NCBI GenBank assembly: GCA_016840095.1 | Contig: JAEOSZ010000109.1 | Span: 1 to 38,965, forward strand | Reading direction: 5' to 3' | Length of the DNA stretch: 38,965 nucleotides | Source: Candidatus Heimdallarchaeota archaeon | Lineage (GTDB): Archaea > Asgardarchaeota > Heimdallarchaeia > Heimdallarchaeales > Heimdallarchaeaceae | In this document: positions 26,395 to 34,353 of the stretch, piece by piece | Numbering within the stretch: the first letter of the stretch is position 1 | Layout of the letters: each line of letters begins with the position of its first letter | Notes under the pieces: model-generated | Seen by the model: the letters and a program-made list of their open reading frames with translations, nothing else | Databases searched by the model: none | What the model was told of the DNA's origin: nothing | Translations under genes and position numbers: made by a program

Positions 26395-27867
26395 ATGCAA
26401 GAGGCTTCTGAAAATATTTCTGATTTAGTTGCTTATGGAATCAAATGCTGTAGTGAAAAGGGAGTGGAGTATGCAGATGTTAAGTACATGCATACTGAAA
26501 TGGAAAATATCACTTTCAAAAATAAAACTCTAGATAGATTGGATCGAATTGATAAGAAAGGAATTGGTATCCGATGTATTATGAATAAGAGCTGGGGTTT
26601 TGCTAGTACAAATGAATTAACAAGGGATAAAATCACTGAATTGGCAGCACTAGCAGTAAAATTAGCAAAGGCTTCCTCATTAGTGAAAAAATTTGATATT
26701 GTACTTGCAGAAGAACCTATTTACGAGGATAAAGTACAAACTCCTGTAAAGAAGGACCCGTTTGAAGTTGAACTAAAGGAAAAAGTGGAAATTCTAGAAG
26801 AATGCTCTAAGAGAGCTAAAGATTATTCTGAAACAATCAAAGTTGCCTCAAGCCATTATGTAGGCAGAAAAGATCATATGATACTCCACACAACAGAAGG
26901 ATCAAAAATAGATCAAACAATTATTTGGTGTGGAGGTGGAGTAGCATCTACTGCTGTTGAAGGAGGAGAATCTCAAACAAGAAGCTTACCAGCTAGTTTT
27001 AGAGGTGATTTTCATACTGAAGGCTACGAATATTTTGAAGGTCTTAAGCTATTAGATGTTTCTGAACAAACAGCCAAAGAGGCAATTCAATTACTGAAGG
27101 CTAAGAAAATGCCAAGTGGTGATTCTACCATCATTCTCGGTCATTCGCAATTAGCTCTTCAGGTTCATGAAAGCTGTGGTCACCCAACAGAGTTAGACAG
27201 AGCAATTGGATATGAAGCAGCTTATGCAGGAACCAGTTTTCTAGTACCAGAACTAATCGGAACTGGTTTCAAATACGGAAATGAATTAGTTAACATGGTA
27301 GCAGATGCAACAATTCCTGGAGGTTTAGGTCATTTCTATTACGATCATGAAGGAGTAAAAGCACAGCGTACGATTATGGTCGATAAAGGAATATTTACTA
27401 ATTTCATGTCTTCAAGAGAAACTGCTACAGCTATCGGTCAAAGTCGCAGTTCAGGAGCCGCAAGATCTATGGGATACGATAGAATTCCACTTGTAAGAAT
27501 GACCAATGTAAATTTAGAACCGGGTGAGTGGGACTTTGATGAACTTATAGCTGATACAAGAGATGGTTATTTCTTAGATACAAACAGAAGTTGGAGCATA
27601 GATGACATTAGGATGAACTTCCAATTTGGAACCGAAATAGGTTGGAGAATAGAAAAAGGGGAAATGACTGAAATGGTCAAGAATCCTACCTATGAAGGTA
27701 TCACTCCCGAATTCTGGGGAAACGTAAGTGGTATATGTAATAAAAAACATTGGGAGATTTTTGGCACACCAAACTGTGGAAAAGGAGAACCGGGTCAAGC
27801 AGCTTATGTAGGTCATGGAATTGCTCCTACAAGATTTGAAAATGTTAGAATAGGGATTTTAAAATAA
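26395..27867 (+). CDS. tldD: TldD metalloprotease subunit
   Basis: Catalytic subunit of the TldD/TldE protease, 490 residues. The metal-binding HExxxH is present as HESCGH (H258, E259, H263), embedded in LALQVHESCGHPTELDRAIG. The C-terminal cysteine ligand region is visible as TPNCGKGEPGQAAYVGHG. Other family marks are FASTNELTRD near the N terminus, GGLGHFYYDHEGVKAQRT, and YEGITPEFWGNVSGICNK. In bacteria TldD acts only with TldE; here TldE is encoded at 5997-7358. The start ATG follows a TATA-like GATTTTTAAC by about 25-30 nt. Confidence 0.95.
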   Translation: MQEASENISDLVAYGIKCCSEKGVEYADVKYMHTEMENITFKNKTLDRLDRIDKKGIGIRCIMNKSWGFASTNELTRDKITELAALAVKLAKASSLVKKFDIVLAEEPIYEDKVQTPVKKDPFEVELKEKVEILEECSKRAKDYSETIKVASSHYVGRKDHMILHTTEGSKIDQTIIWCGGGVASTAVEGGESQTRSLPASFRGDFHTEGYEYFEGLKLLDVSEQTAKEAIQLLKAKKMPSGDSTIILGHSQLALQVHESCGHPTELDRAIGYEAAYAGTSFLVPELIGTGFKYGNELVNMVADATIPGGLGHFYYDHEGVKAQRTIMVDKGIFTNFMSSRETATAIGQSRSSGAARSMGYDRIPLVRMTNVNLEPGEWDFDELIADTRDGYFLDTNRSWSIDDIRMNFQFGTEIGWRIEKGEMTEMVKNPTYEGITPEFWGNVSGICNKKHWEIFGTPNCGKGEPGQAAYVGHGIAPTRFENVRIGILK

Positions 27868-27882
27868 ACTATGAAATGAGTT

Positions 27883-28785
27883 TTAGGAGAAAAGATTTTT
27901 CACAAATTCTCCTATTTTTCTTAATGCCTTCATACTCTCAGGTAGTAAATATCCAAAGATTTGAAATACATGAAACATTCCTTCCCATAAATCCAAAGTA
28001 ACCTGTACACCACTGTTTTTAGCTTTCTCTGCAAACCTTTTTGAATCATCCAAGATAATTTCATGTGTTCCAACTTGTATTAATAATGGGGGTAATCCTC
28101 TCAAATCTGCATAGAGCGGAGAAGCTAATGGATTTTTGGTATCAATCTCGTTCAAATACATTGCAGCTGCTTGATGTGCTTCATTTTCTGTAACCATTAT
28201 TTCAACATTATAATTACCTTTGATAGAATCTCCAGTTAATGCTAAATCTGTCCAAGGAGATAAAGCTATGGCTCCAGCTGGTAGATTTATTTTTTCATCT
28301 CTTAATTTTAATAGAGTAGCAAGAGTAAGACCCCCTCCTGCAGAATCTCCAGCAATAACTATTCTTTCAGATTTAATCTTCATTTCCTCAATTAACCACT
28401 TATATGCTGAAACAGCATCATTTAATCCAGCAGGAAATGGATTTTCTGGAGCAAGTCTATATGCTAAACTGAGAACAGGTGTATCCGACATTTTTCCGAT
28501 TCTAGCAGCTAAGCTTCTATGTGTATTAAGAGATCCAGAAAGATAATATCCTCCATGTAGATATAGAATTGCTTTATCCTTGACTTGGTCTTTCTGACAT
28601 AACCATTCTGCTGGAATGTCATTTACTATCAAACTCTGTACTTCTGTTTTTCTAGGCATTTTGAACAAAAATACGTCATCCTCAAGTTTTTTCCGTTTTT
28701 TCTCTACATCCATAATACCATCTTCATTTTTGAGAGAAAATAGCTTCATAACTTGCATAAAGAATTTTGTTCTTAAACTAACCAT
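27883..28785 (-). CDS. Alpha/beta hydrolase, hormone-sensitive lipase-like esterase
   Basis: 300-residue carboxylesterase of the HSL (family IV) group. The oxyanion-hole motif is LYLHGGYYLSGS (HGG at 77-79), the nucleophile elbow is GDSAGGG with Ser148, and the histidine region is EGMFHVFQ near the C terminus. The acid region reads GTHEIILDDSKRF where most relatives have an Asp in a 'DPLRDD' context; the later Asp can still serve. It should act on short- to medium-chain acyl esters in the cytoplasm. The minus-strand TATA-like TTTATAAG lies about 25 nt before the ATG, so the mRNA is probably leaderless. Confidence 0.88.
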   Translation of the reverse strand: MVSLRTKFFMQVMKLFSLKNEDGIMDVEKKRKKLEDDVFLFKMPRKTEVQSLIVNDIPAEWLCQKDQVKDKAILYLHGGYYLSGSLNTHRSLAARIGKMSDTPVLSLAYRLAPENPFPAGLNDAVSAYKWLIEEMKIKSERIVIAGDSAGGGLTLATLLKLRDEKINLPAGAIALSPWTDLALTGDSIKGNYNVEIMVTENEAHQAAAMYLNEIDTKNPLASPLYADLRGLPPLLIQVGTHEIILDDSKRFAEKAKNSGVQVTLDLWEGMFHVFQIFGYLLPESMKALRKIGEFVKNLFS

Positions 28786-28904
28786 AGATAATGACTTATT
28801 AGCTTATAAATAAAGAATTAGGAAGATTTTGATTTCCAATTTATACATAATTTAGCCTAATAATCTATTTATATTAGTATAACAGAATTTTTCTTTAGAT
28901 TCAA

Positions 28905-29303
28905 ATGGCAGTTGAAGAAAAACTCCTTGATGAATTAAGAAGAATTCGAAAACTACTAGAACCTAAAGAGGAACCTGTAGTTGAAAAAGTGAAACCAAAA
29001 GGCATTAAAGCTAAATCAATCAAATTCAAAGATGATTTTGTAAACTTCATCAAAAAATACAAAGTAATGGGACTAGCTGTGGCGTTTATTATGGCGATAT
29101 ACTTAGGTGGTCTTGTTCAAGCACTTGTTGATGATTTGATTATGCCAATACTAGCATACATTCCAGGTATTGATGTTATAGCTGATTGGGCAGTTGGACC
29201 TTTCCTATTTGGTCACTTCATCTCCGCTCTTCTTACATTCATTATAGTAGCTTTAGTAATCTTTCTTCTAGTAAAACTTACAACTAAAATAGGGATAGAG
29301 TAA
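28905..29303 (+). CDS. MscL-like mechanosensitive channel, small variant
   Basis: 132 residues. The core matches the MscL fold: FKDDFVNFIKKYKVMGLAVA then a first membrane helix (about 50-72, AFIMAIYLGGLVQALVDDLI), the typical MP-ILAYIPG loop, an extracellular segment and a second membrane helix (about 103-126, ISALLTFIIVALVIFLLVKL). In well-studied MscL proteins the amphipathic N-terminal helix starts near residue 1 and a cytoplasmic helix follows the second membrane helix. Here the protein ends about 6 residues after the second helix, and a charged 40-residue segment (helical at 1-20, MAVEEKLLDELRRIRKLLE) is at the front. The proposed role is pressure release under osmotic downshock. TATA-like TATTTATATT lies about 35 nt upstream. 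Confidence 0.8.
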   Translation: MAVEEKLLDELRRIRKLLEPKEEPVVEKVKPKGIKAKSIKFKDDFVNFIKKYKVMGLAVAFIMAIYLGGLVQALVDDLIMPILAYIPGIDVIADWAVGPFLFGHFISALLTFIIVALVIFLLVKLTTKIGIE

Positions 29304-29378
29304 TCTCTATACTTCCTTTTTTCTTTATATTAGTAATTCATCCAAAAATTAAAATGCCTGTAAAAACTGCTTGATTTC

Positions 29379-30836
29379 ATGATAGATTTAACTATGGATA
29401 ATACCCAATTGGAGCAAACAATTGGTAGAGCTAGAGAAAAAAACATAATTATTCCAACTTTTGCTCAACAAAGAGATCCCAACTTAGTTCCTTCTACTAT
29501 ACAGAGAGATTTAGAAGAAATAGGATTATGGGATGTACATCCAAGAAACTTATTCAGAATAACATGGAAAAACGAACCTATTCCTAAAGGGGGAGGATTT
29601 GGTGGAGTTAATTATCTTGAATTACCTCCTGAATTAACAGGAGTAGAAGCTAGAATTATTGCTTTGGTTGGTAAATTCTTTCCAACAGGAGCACACAAAG
29701 TAGGGGCATCTTTTGGCTGTTTAGTTCCAAGATTAGTAACTGGACAATTTAATCCTGTAAAACACAAAGCTGTTTGGCCAAGTACTGGTAATTATTGCAG
29801 GGGAGGAGCATATGATTCAGCTCTTCTTGCTTGTGATTCTATAGCAATTCTTCCAGAAGAAATGTCTGCTGAAAGATTCAAGTGGTTGAGTTCTGTTGCA
29901 GGTGAAGTAATTAAAACTCCTGGGAGTGAAAGTAATGTTAAAGAAATCTTCGATAAAGTATGGGAATTAAGAAGAACAAGAGACAATATTTCTGTTTTCA
30001 ACCAATTTGAAGAGTTTGGTAATTATCTTTGGCACTATGATGTAACTGGACATGCAATGAAAGAAGTGTTTGACAACATCAAAGGCAAAGGATCATTAAG
30101 AGGTGTAACATATACAACAGGATCTGCTGGAACAATAGGTTCAGGTGATTTCTTAAAGGAACTAGATCCTGGCGTTAAAATTGCTGCAGGGGAGGCTCTC
30201 CAATGTCCAACAATGCTACTAAATGGTTATGGAGCTCATACTATTGAAGGGATAGGTGACAAGCACATACCTTGGATACACAATGTCAAAAACACAGATA
30301 TGGTTGTAGCTATAGATGATAAGGATACACAATGGATTATGAGATTGTTTAATGAACCTGAAGGTCATTCTCTCTTAAAAGAAATAGGTGTTTCAGAGGA
30401 ACTTATTAGCAAACTTCATCTACTTGGTATTTCCAGCATTGCAAACCTTCTAATGAGTATTAAAATGGCTAAGTACTACGAACTAACATCCGACGATATT
30501 GTTATGACTATATTTACAGATTCTATGGAATTATATCAATCAAGACTTCAAGAAATGAGAACAGAATACGGTCAATTTACTAAAGAAAACGCGATAAGGT
30601 CCTTGTATGCACATTTACATGGACAAAAAATGGATAATATGTTGGAATTGAATTACTTGCAAAAGAAGAGAATTCATCATCTGAAGTACTTTACATGGGT
30701 TGAACAACAAGGAAGGAGTCTAGAAGAATTAGATTCACAATGGTATAACCCTGGTTACTGGAAAAATATCCAGAATACTGTTAATAAAATTGATGATCTC
30801 ATTGTTGGTTTTAATGAAAAAGTAGGAATTTCTTAG
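29379..30836 (+). CDS. Fold-type II PLP-dependent enzyme of unknown substrate
   Basis: 485 residues, related to cysteine synthase / tryptophan synthase beta. The PLP lysine is probably K107 in FFPTGAHKVGASFG. The phosphate- and substrate-binding loop reads WPSTGNYCRGGAYDSALL (STGN at 135-138), and TTGSAGTIGSGDFLKE supplies a glycine-rich cofactor loop. It is longer than cysteine synthase (about 310) and TrpB (about 400), with an N-terminal ~60-residue segment and a C-terminal helical region of about 120 residues. I recognise the family pattern but not a characterised member. Neighbours (channel, unknown protein) give no pathway hint. Leaderless expression is possible from ATTAAAATG about 25-30 nt upstream. 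Confidence 0.75.
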   Translation: MIDLTMDNTQLEQTIGRAREKNIIIPTFAQQRDPNLVPSTIQRDLEEIGLWDVHPRNLFRITWKNEPIPKGGGFGGVNYLELPPELTGVEARIIALVGKFFPTGAHKVGASFGCLVPRLVTGQFNPVKHKAVWPSTGNYCRGGAYDSALLACDSIAILPEEMSAERFKWLSSVAGEVIKTPGSESNVKEIFDKVWELRRTRDNISVFNQFEEFGNYLWHYDVTGHAMKEVFDNIKGKGSLRGVTYTTGSAGTIGSGDFLKELDPGVKIAAGEALQCPTMLLNGYGAHTIEGIGDKHIPWIHNVKNTDMVVAIDDKDTQWIMRLFNEPEGHSLLKEIGVSEELISKLHLLGISSIANLLMSIKMAKYYELTSDDIVMTIFTDSMELYQSRLQEMRTEYGQFTKENAIRSLYAHLHGQKMDNMLELNYLQKKRIHHLKYFTWVEQQGRSLEELDSQWYNPGYWKNIQNTVNKIDDLIVGFNEKVGIS

Positions 30837-30899
30837 AAAATTCCTCATTTTATTTTCCTCGTATATAAATGAAAGTACAAATTATATTATGAAGTACGT

Positions 30900-31715
30900 A
30901 TGACCGAAGTCATTAGAGGAGATAATAAAGAACTGAAAAAAGATTTGATATCTTCGCTAATTGATGTAGAAATAGATACTAAAGAGAAATTTCTTCAATC
31001 TCTTGAGAAACAAGAAGAGAAGGTCCAAACTTGTTTAGATGAGTTGATTGATGCTCTTCAGGAACATGTCCCCAGAGAATTTCTTATTCAAGCTGTTACG
31101 CATTTTGAAAATCTTCAGCTTCTTTTAATTGTAAAGAAGTTAACTAATAACAAACACTTCACTAAAAATCAAATAGCAGTCAATTTTCTTGCAATTTTAG
31201 ATAATTTACTGGCTTCTACTTATGATAAATTATCTCAGTTCCATTTCGAAATCTTACGTGAAAATCTACAAGGATTAAGCAATGGTAAATCATTTAGTTA
31301 CAATGCGATGAAGAAGATCCAGATTGAATTAATACAAAAAGGCTATATTTCAAAAATCCGAAAATTAGGTTATACTTTGAGATTAAAAGATCAATATTGT
31401 AAAATCATAAATCATATGATGACAGTATACCCTCAACATTTTGAGAAATTGAGTGCAATGGAAATCAAAGGTTATGATTTAGTTCATTCCAAATCTATCC
31501 CAAAAATCGAAGTAACTCAATCAGCAGCTGTAGTTGTCGGATCGTTAATTAATGATTATTTCAAGAAAAAAGATGATCAAACTCTTTTATGGAAATATCT
31601 TGAAAGCATTACTGATGAAGAGGAAGAAAAAATCAAAAGAAAGGTATATAGGTTCAAATCTAATCTAAAAAAGGAAAATAGTGAATCAGAATTATTCAGT
31701 TATAGTTTAGAATAA
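30900..31715 (+). CDS. Unrecognised helical protein with possible winged-helix segment
   Basis: 271 residues, soluble, strongly charged, not recognised. Residues about 1-60 look like a long amphipathic helix pair (KFLQSLEKQEEKVQTCLDEL). About 133-165 reads FSYNAMKKIQIELIQKGYIS followed by a short strand pair (KIRKLGYTLRLKD), the outline of a winged-helix unit. The C terminus is a lysine/glutamate-rich helix and a Ser/Glu tail. A TATA box GTATATAAAT at 30861-30870 lies about 35 nt before the ATG. A DNA-binding or adaptor role is possible but unsupported beyond this outline. Confidence 0.6.
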   Translation: MTEVIRGDNKELKKDLISSLIDVEIDTKEKFLQSLEKQEEKVQTCLDELIDALQEHVPREFLIQAVTHFENLQLLLIVKKLTNNKHFTKNQIAVNFLAILDNLLASTYDKLSQFHFEILRENLQGLSNGKSFSYNAMKKIQIELIQKGYISKIRKLGYTLRLKDQYCKIINHMMTVYPQHFEKLSAMEIKGYDLVHSKSIPKIEVTQSAAVVVGSLINDYFKKKDDQTLLWKYLESITDEEEEKIKRKVYRFKSNLKKENSESELFSYSLE

Positions 31716-31794
31716 TCTTACTTTTGAAAAACCAAAATTCATTTCATTATGTTTATATAGTTTCCAGAAATTGCGTTAAATATTATTTTGGAAC

Positions 31795-33306
31795 GTGGAT
31801 ATCTTGACTGATGATGGACCAGACCCTAACCCCTCAGCTGAAATTCCATTGAAAGAAGAGATGTCCATTGAAGTTACTGCAGATGATATAAAAACTGAAG
31901 AAACAGAACCCACTTACAAGGATGTTTTCAAAAATAAGCATTTTATGCGACTACTAACTGGTCAGTTATTCAGCAATTTTGGTGATGCTATTTTTAGGAT
32001 TTCAATCCAGTTCTTTGTCTATCATCTAACAGGTTCTGCAACAGCAATGACCCTGGTCTTAGCTGCTCAAACAATTCCATGGATAATCATAGGTCCTATA
32101 GCGGGTGTTTTTGCAGATAGAGTTAGTAGAAAAGCAATTATGATTGGTGCAGATATAGTTAGAGCTATGTCAATTCTAATACTTCCATTTCTTTCCTATA
32201 TATCAAACACAAATGGAATCATTATTGGGGTCGTAATAGTATCTTTCATTTTAGGTGCAGCAGCAGCTACCTTCGTAGCTCCTCGTTCAGCAGCTATTCC
32301 AGAGATTACTGGACTAAGATTGTATGTTAAGGCAATTTCCTTAAGTCAATTAGTCTTTCAAACCTTGGCGGTTTTAGGTCCTATTTTCGCTGCACCTATT
32401 TATGTACTTCTAGGCGAACAAACATTTTGGATAACAAGTGGTTGTTATGTAGTTTCAGCTATAGTAATTTACTTTACACTTATTCCCTCTGCTAACAGAG
32501 ATAAAGCTGAAAAAATTGGAATAAAACTAGTACTCAAAGATTTGAAAAATGGATTCTCATTTCTTCTGAAGCATCCCACTGTCAGACTGTTAATCTTCTT
32601 ATTTACCTTTATAGTAATCGGAACCGCATTTTCTGGACCCCTTCTTCTCCCATATCTTTTTGAAATAAAACACAATGCAGTTGCTATTCAATACTTCAAT
32701 GTACCATCAACGGTCTTTCTTGGAGCAGATCCATCATATCTAGCAGTGCACTATTATGGAACATCTCCTGCAATATTTAGCAATTATGAACCTTCATTTT
32801 TGGAAACTGTAAGAAATCTGTCAGACAGTCAGTTCGGTTTTCTAGGGGCTAGTAGTGCATTAGGATCCATCATTGGAAATCTTGCTTTTGGGAAATTTGA
32901 AAAGATAATAGGAAGACCTAAAGCAATTTTACTTGGTTCAATTGCTATATCTGGTTACTACTTTGTGTTTTTCTTTAAACCTGGATTTGTAGTTCTACTT
33001 TTTGCAGGTTTTATATTAGGATTATTCAATGGAATGTTCAGTTTAGCGATAAATGCAGCATTTGCAGAGAATGTACCAAACGAAATTCGAGGTAGAGCAT
33101 ATAGTGCAACAAACGCCTATATACAAGTTTTAAGTGTTGCATGTTTAGCACTTTCTGGTTTAACTGCAGATTCAATAGGAATAGTTATTACTATTACTGG
33201 CTCAGGGATTTTCCTCTTAATTACAACAGTGATTATTACTATTTGGACTAAAGCTTACAAATTTGCAGCAGAAACACCAAACCCATACCTTCATTTGGAA
33301 AACTAA
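31795..33306 (+). CDS. MFS transporter, MFS_3 / EntS-like exporter
   Basis: 503-residue polytopic membrane protein similar in pattern to macrolide/enterobactin-type exporters: FMRLLTGQLFSNFGDAIFRI in helix 1, motif A variant GVFADRVSRKAIMIGAD, and AINAAFAENVPNEIRGRAYS in the second half, a hallmark of this subgroup. A soluble extracytoplasmic loop of about 60 residues (VAIQYFNVPSTVFLGADP onward) follows the seventh or eighth helix and is longer than usual. The N terminus is an acidic ~40-residue tail. The start is probably GTG 31795, 40 nt after TATA-like TTTATATAG; ATG 31861 is the first ATG and would remove part of the acidic tail. Confidence 0.82.
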   Translation: MDILTDDGPDPNPSAEIPLKEEMSIEVTADDIKTEETEPTYKDVFKNKHFMRLLTGQLFSNFGDAIFRISIQFFVYHLTGSATAMTLVLAAQTIPWIIIGPIAGVFADRVSRKAIMIGADIVRAMSILILPFLSYISNTNGIIIGVVIVSFILGAAAATFVAPRSAAIPEITGLRLYVKAISLSQLVFQTLAVLGPIFAAPIYVLLGEQTFWITSGCYVVSAIVIYFTLIPSANRDKAEKIGIKLVLKDLKNGFSFLLKHPTVRLLIFLFTFIVIGTAFSGPLLLPYLFEIKHNAVAIQYFNVPSTVFLGADPSYLAVHYYGTSPAIFSNYEPSFLETVRNLSDSQFGFLGASSALGSIIGNLAFGKFEKIIGRPKAILLGSIAISGYYFVFFFKPGFVVLLFAGFILGLFNGMFSLAINAAFAENVPNEIRGRAYSATNAYIQVLSVACLALSGLTADSIGIVITITGSGIFLLITTVIITIWTKAYKFAAETPNPYLHLEN

Positions 33307-33363
33307 ATTTTTTGTAAAAAAACTAGATTTAATACTAAACTTGAGTTTTTTTATTTGGTTAAA

Positions 33364-33759
33364 ATGAACATACCAGAAAATTATAAGGATTTGTTTCTTG
33401 GAAAGAATTTTGCTAGTGTAGCAACTGTAAATCCAGATGGATCACCTCAAGTAACACCTATGTGGATTGATTATGATGAAGAATCAAATGAAATTCTCGT
33501 CAATACTGCTAAGGGTAGAAAGAAAGCTAGAAATATGACTGTGGGCTCTAAAGTAGCTTTAACAATCTTAGATAGTACAAATTTTTACAGATATGCTGCA
33601 ATTCAAGGAGAAATTCTTGATGTTACAACAAAAGATGCTGAAGATCACATAAATAAGTTATCAATGAAATACTTTGGTAGAGAAAAATATAATCTAGGAG
33701 AAGGAGAAATTAGAATTTTAGTAAAAATAAAACCAAACTATGTTCATGTTAGCGGTTAA
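33364..33759 (+). CDS. PPOX-fold flavin/F420-dependent protein
   Basis: 131 residues with the split-barrel fold of the pyridoxamine-phosphate oxidase class, probably binding FMN or F420. Marks are the opening FASVATVNPDGSPQVTPMW, the strand ILVNTAKGRKKARNMTVG (phosphate-binding residues), and FYRYAAIQGEILDVTTKDAE. Members of this small subgroup (Rv1155-like) often use F420, common in archaea; the cofactor is inferred. A TTG at 33355 is in frame, but ATG 33364 gives the normal N terminus (MNIPENYKDLF). The stop codon overlaps the convergent ogt stop codon in a TTAA. Confidence 0.85.
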   Translation: MNIPENYKDLFLGKNFASVATVNPDGSPQVTPMWIDYDEESNEILVNTAKGRKKARNMTVGSKVALTILDSTNFYRYAAIQGEILDVTTKDAEDHINKLSMKYFGREKYNLGEGEIRILVKIKPNYVHVSG

Positions 33760-34295
33760 CGAACATTTGAAGAGAGAAACTTATCCAATCCCTTCGTTCT
33801 TTTTTCTTGATCAAGGAGTTGCTTCTTTCTAGGATTGTTTGCTTGACCAGCAAATTTACCTAATTTTCCACTAGATAGAATAACTCGATGACAAGGAATG
33901 ATTGGTCCAAATCTGTTTTTCATCATTACATTTCCAACAAATTGAGCAGCTCCAGGATAGCCTGCTTTTTCAGCTAATTCACCATAGGATACAGTATCTC
34001 CTACTGGGACCTCAAACAGTGTTTGTAGAACTTTTGCTTCTTTATCGGTAAATCCAGTAAAATCAAATTCTATATTAGGTAAATTGTAATCTGTTCCATT
34101 CTCAATTCCGAGCATGGCCTTGATATATGGATGTTCATTTTCTTCAATACTTACATCCTCACCAGCTATTTTTGACAAGTAGGCAACTGCATCTTCTTTG
34201 CTACTGAAAGAAGAATGTGTATAGTAGAGTTTCTCATTATTCAGTAGAATTCCTGCCCATTTGTCTTCATTTCTTGAAACTACGATTTTCATCAT
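33756..34295 (-). CDS. ogt: Methylated-DNA--protein-cysteine methyltransferase (AGT/Ogt)
   Basis: Suicide DNA-repair protein that transfers alkyl groups from O6-alkylguanine to its own cysteine. About 179 residues from ATG 34295 (ATG 34292 is equally possible). The active site IPCHRVILSSGKLGKFAG is intact (Cys about 135), the Tyr of VSYGELA is present, and a downstream Glu follows QLLD. The segment before the active site is GAAQFVGNVMMKN; most AGT proteins have Arg where Gln is here (the base-flipping arginine finger of AARAVG). The frame is open further upstream to 34502, but that part overlaps the divergent gene and adds unrelated residues. It is read from a TATA box shared with the APH-like gene. 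Confidence 0.9.
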   Translation of the reverse strand: MMKIVVSRNEDKWAGILLNNEKLYYTHSSFSSKEDAVAYLSKIAGEDVSIEENEHPYIKAMLGIENGTDYNLPNIEFDFTGFTDKEAKVLQTLFEVPVGDTVSYGELAEKAGYPGAAQFVGNVMMKNRFGPIIPCHRVILSSGKLGKFAGQANNPRKKQLLDQEKRTKGLDKFLSSNVR

Positions 34296-34316
34296 ACCAC
34301 AATTTTTTTCTACTAT

Positions 34317-34340
34317 TTCAGTATATAAACAAATACTGAA
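34317..34340. promoter_or_regulatory. Palindromic operator/TATA shared by ogt and the APH-like gene
   Basis: TTCAGTAT (34317-34324), an 8 nt spacer, and ATACTGAA (34333-34340) form a perfect inverted repeat. It overlaps GTATATAAAC (34321-34330), which reads as a TATA box on both strands. The centre is about 29 nt from ATG 34354 on the plus strand and about 30 nt from ATG 34295 on the minus strand, so one box could start two leaderless or nearly leaderless mRNAs. A dimeric regulator bound to the palindrome would block both. Confidence 0.5.
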
Positions 34341-34353
34341 TGGTGATTCTTTC

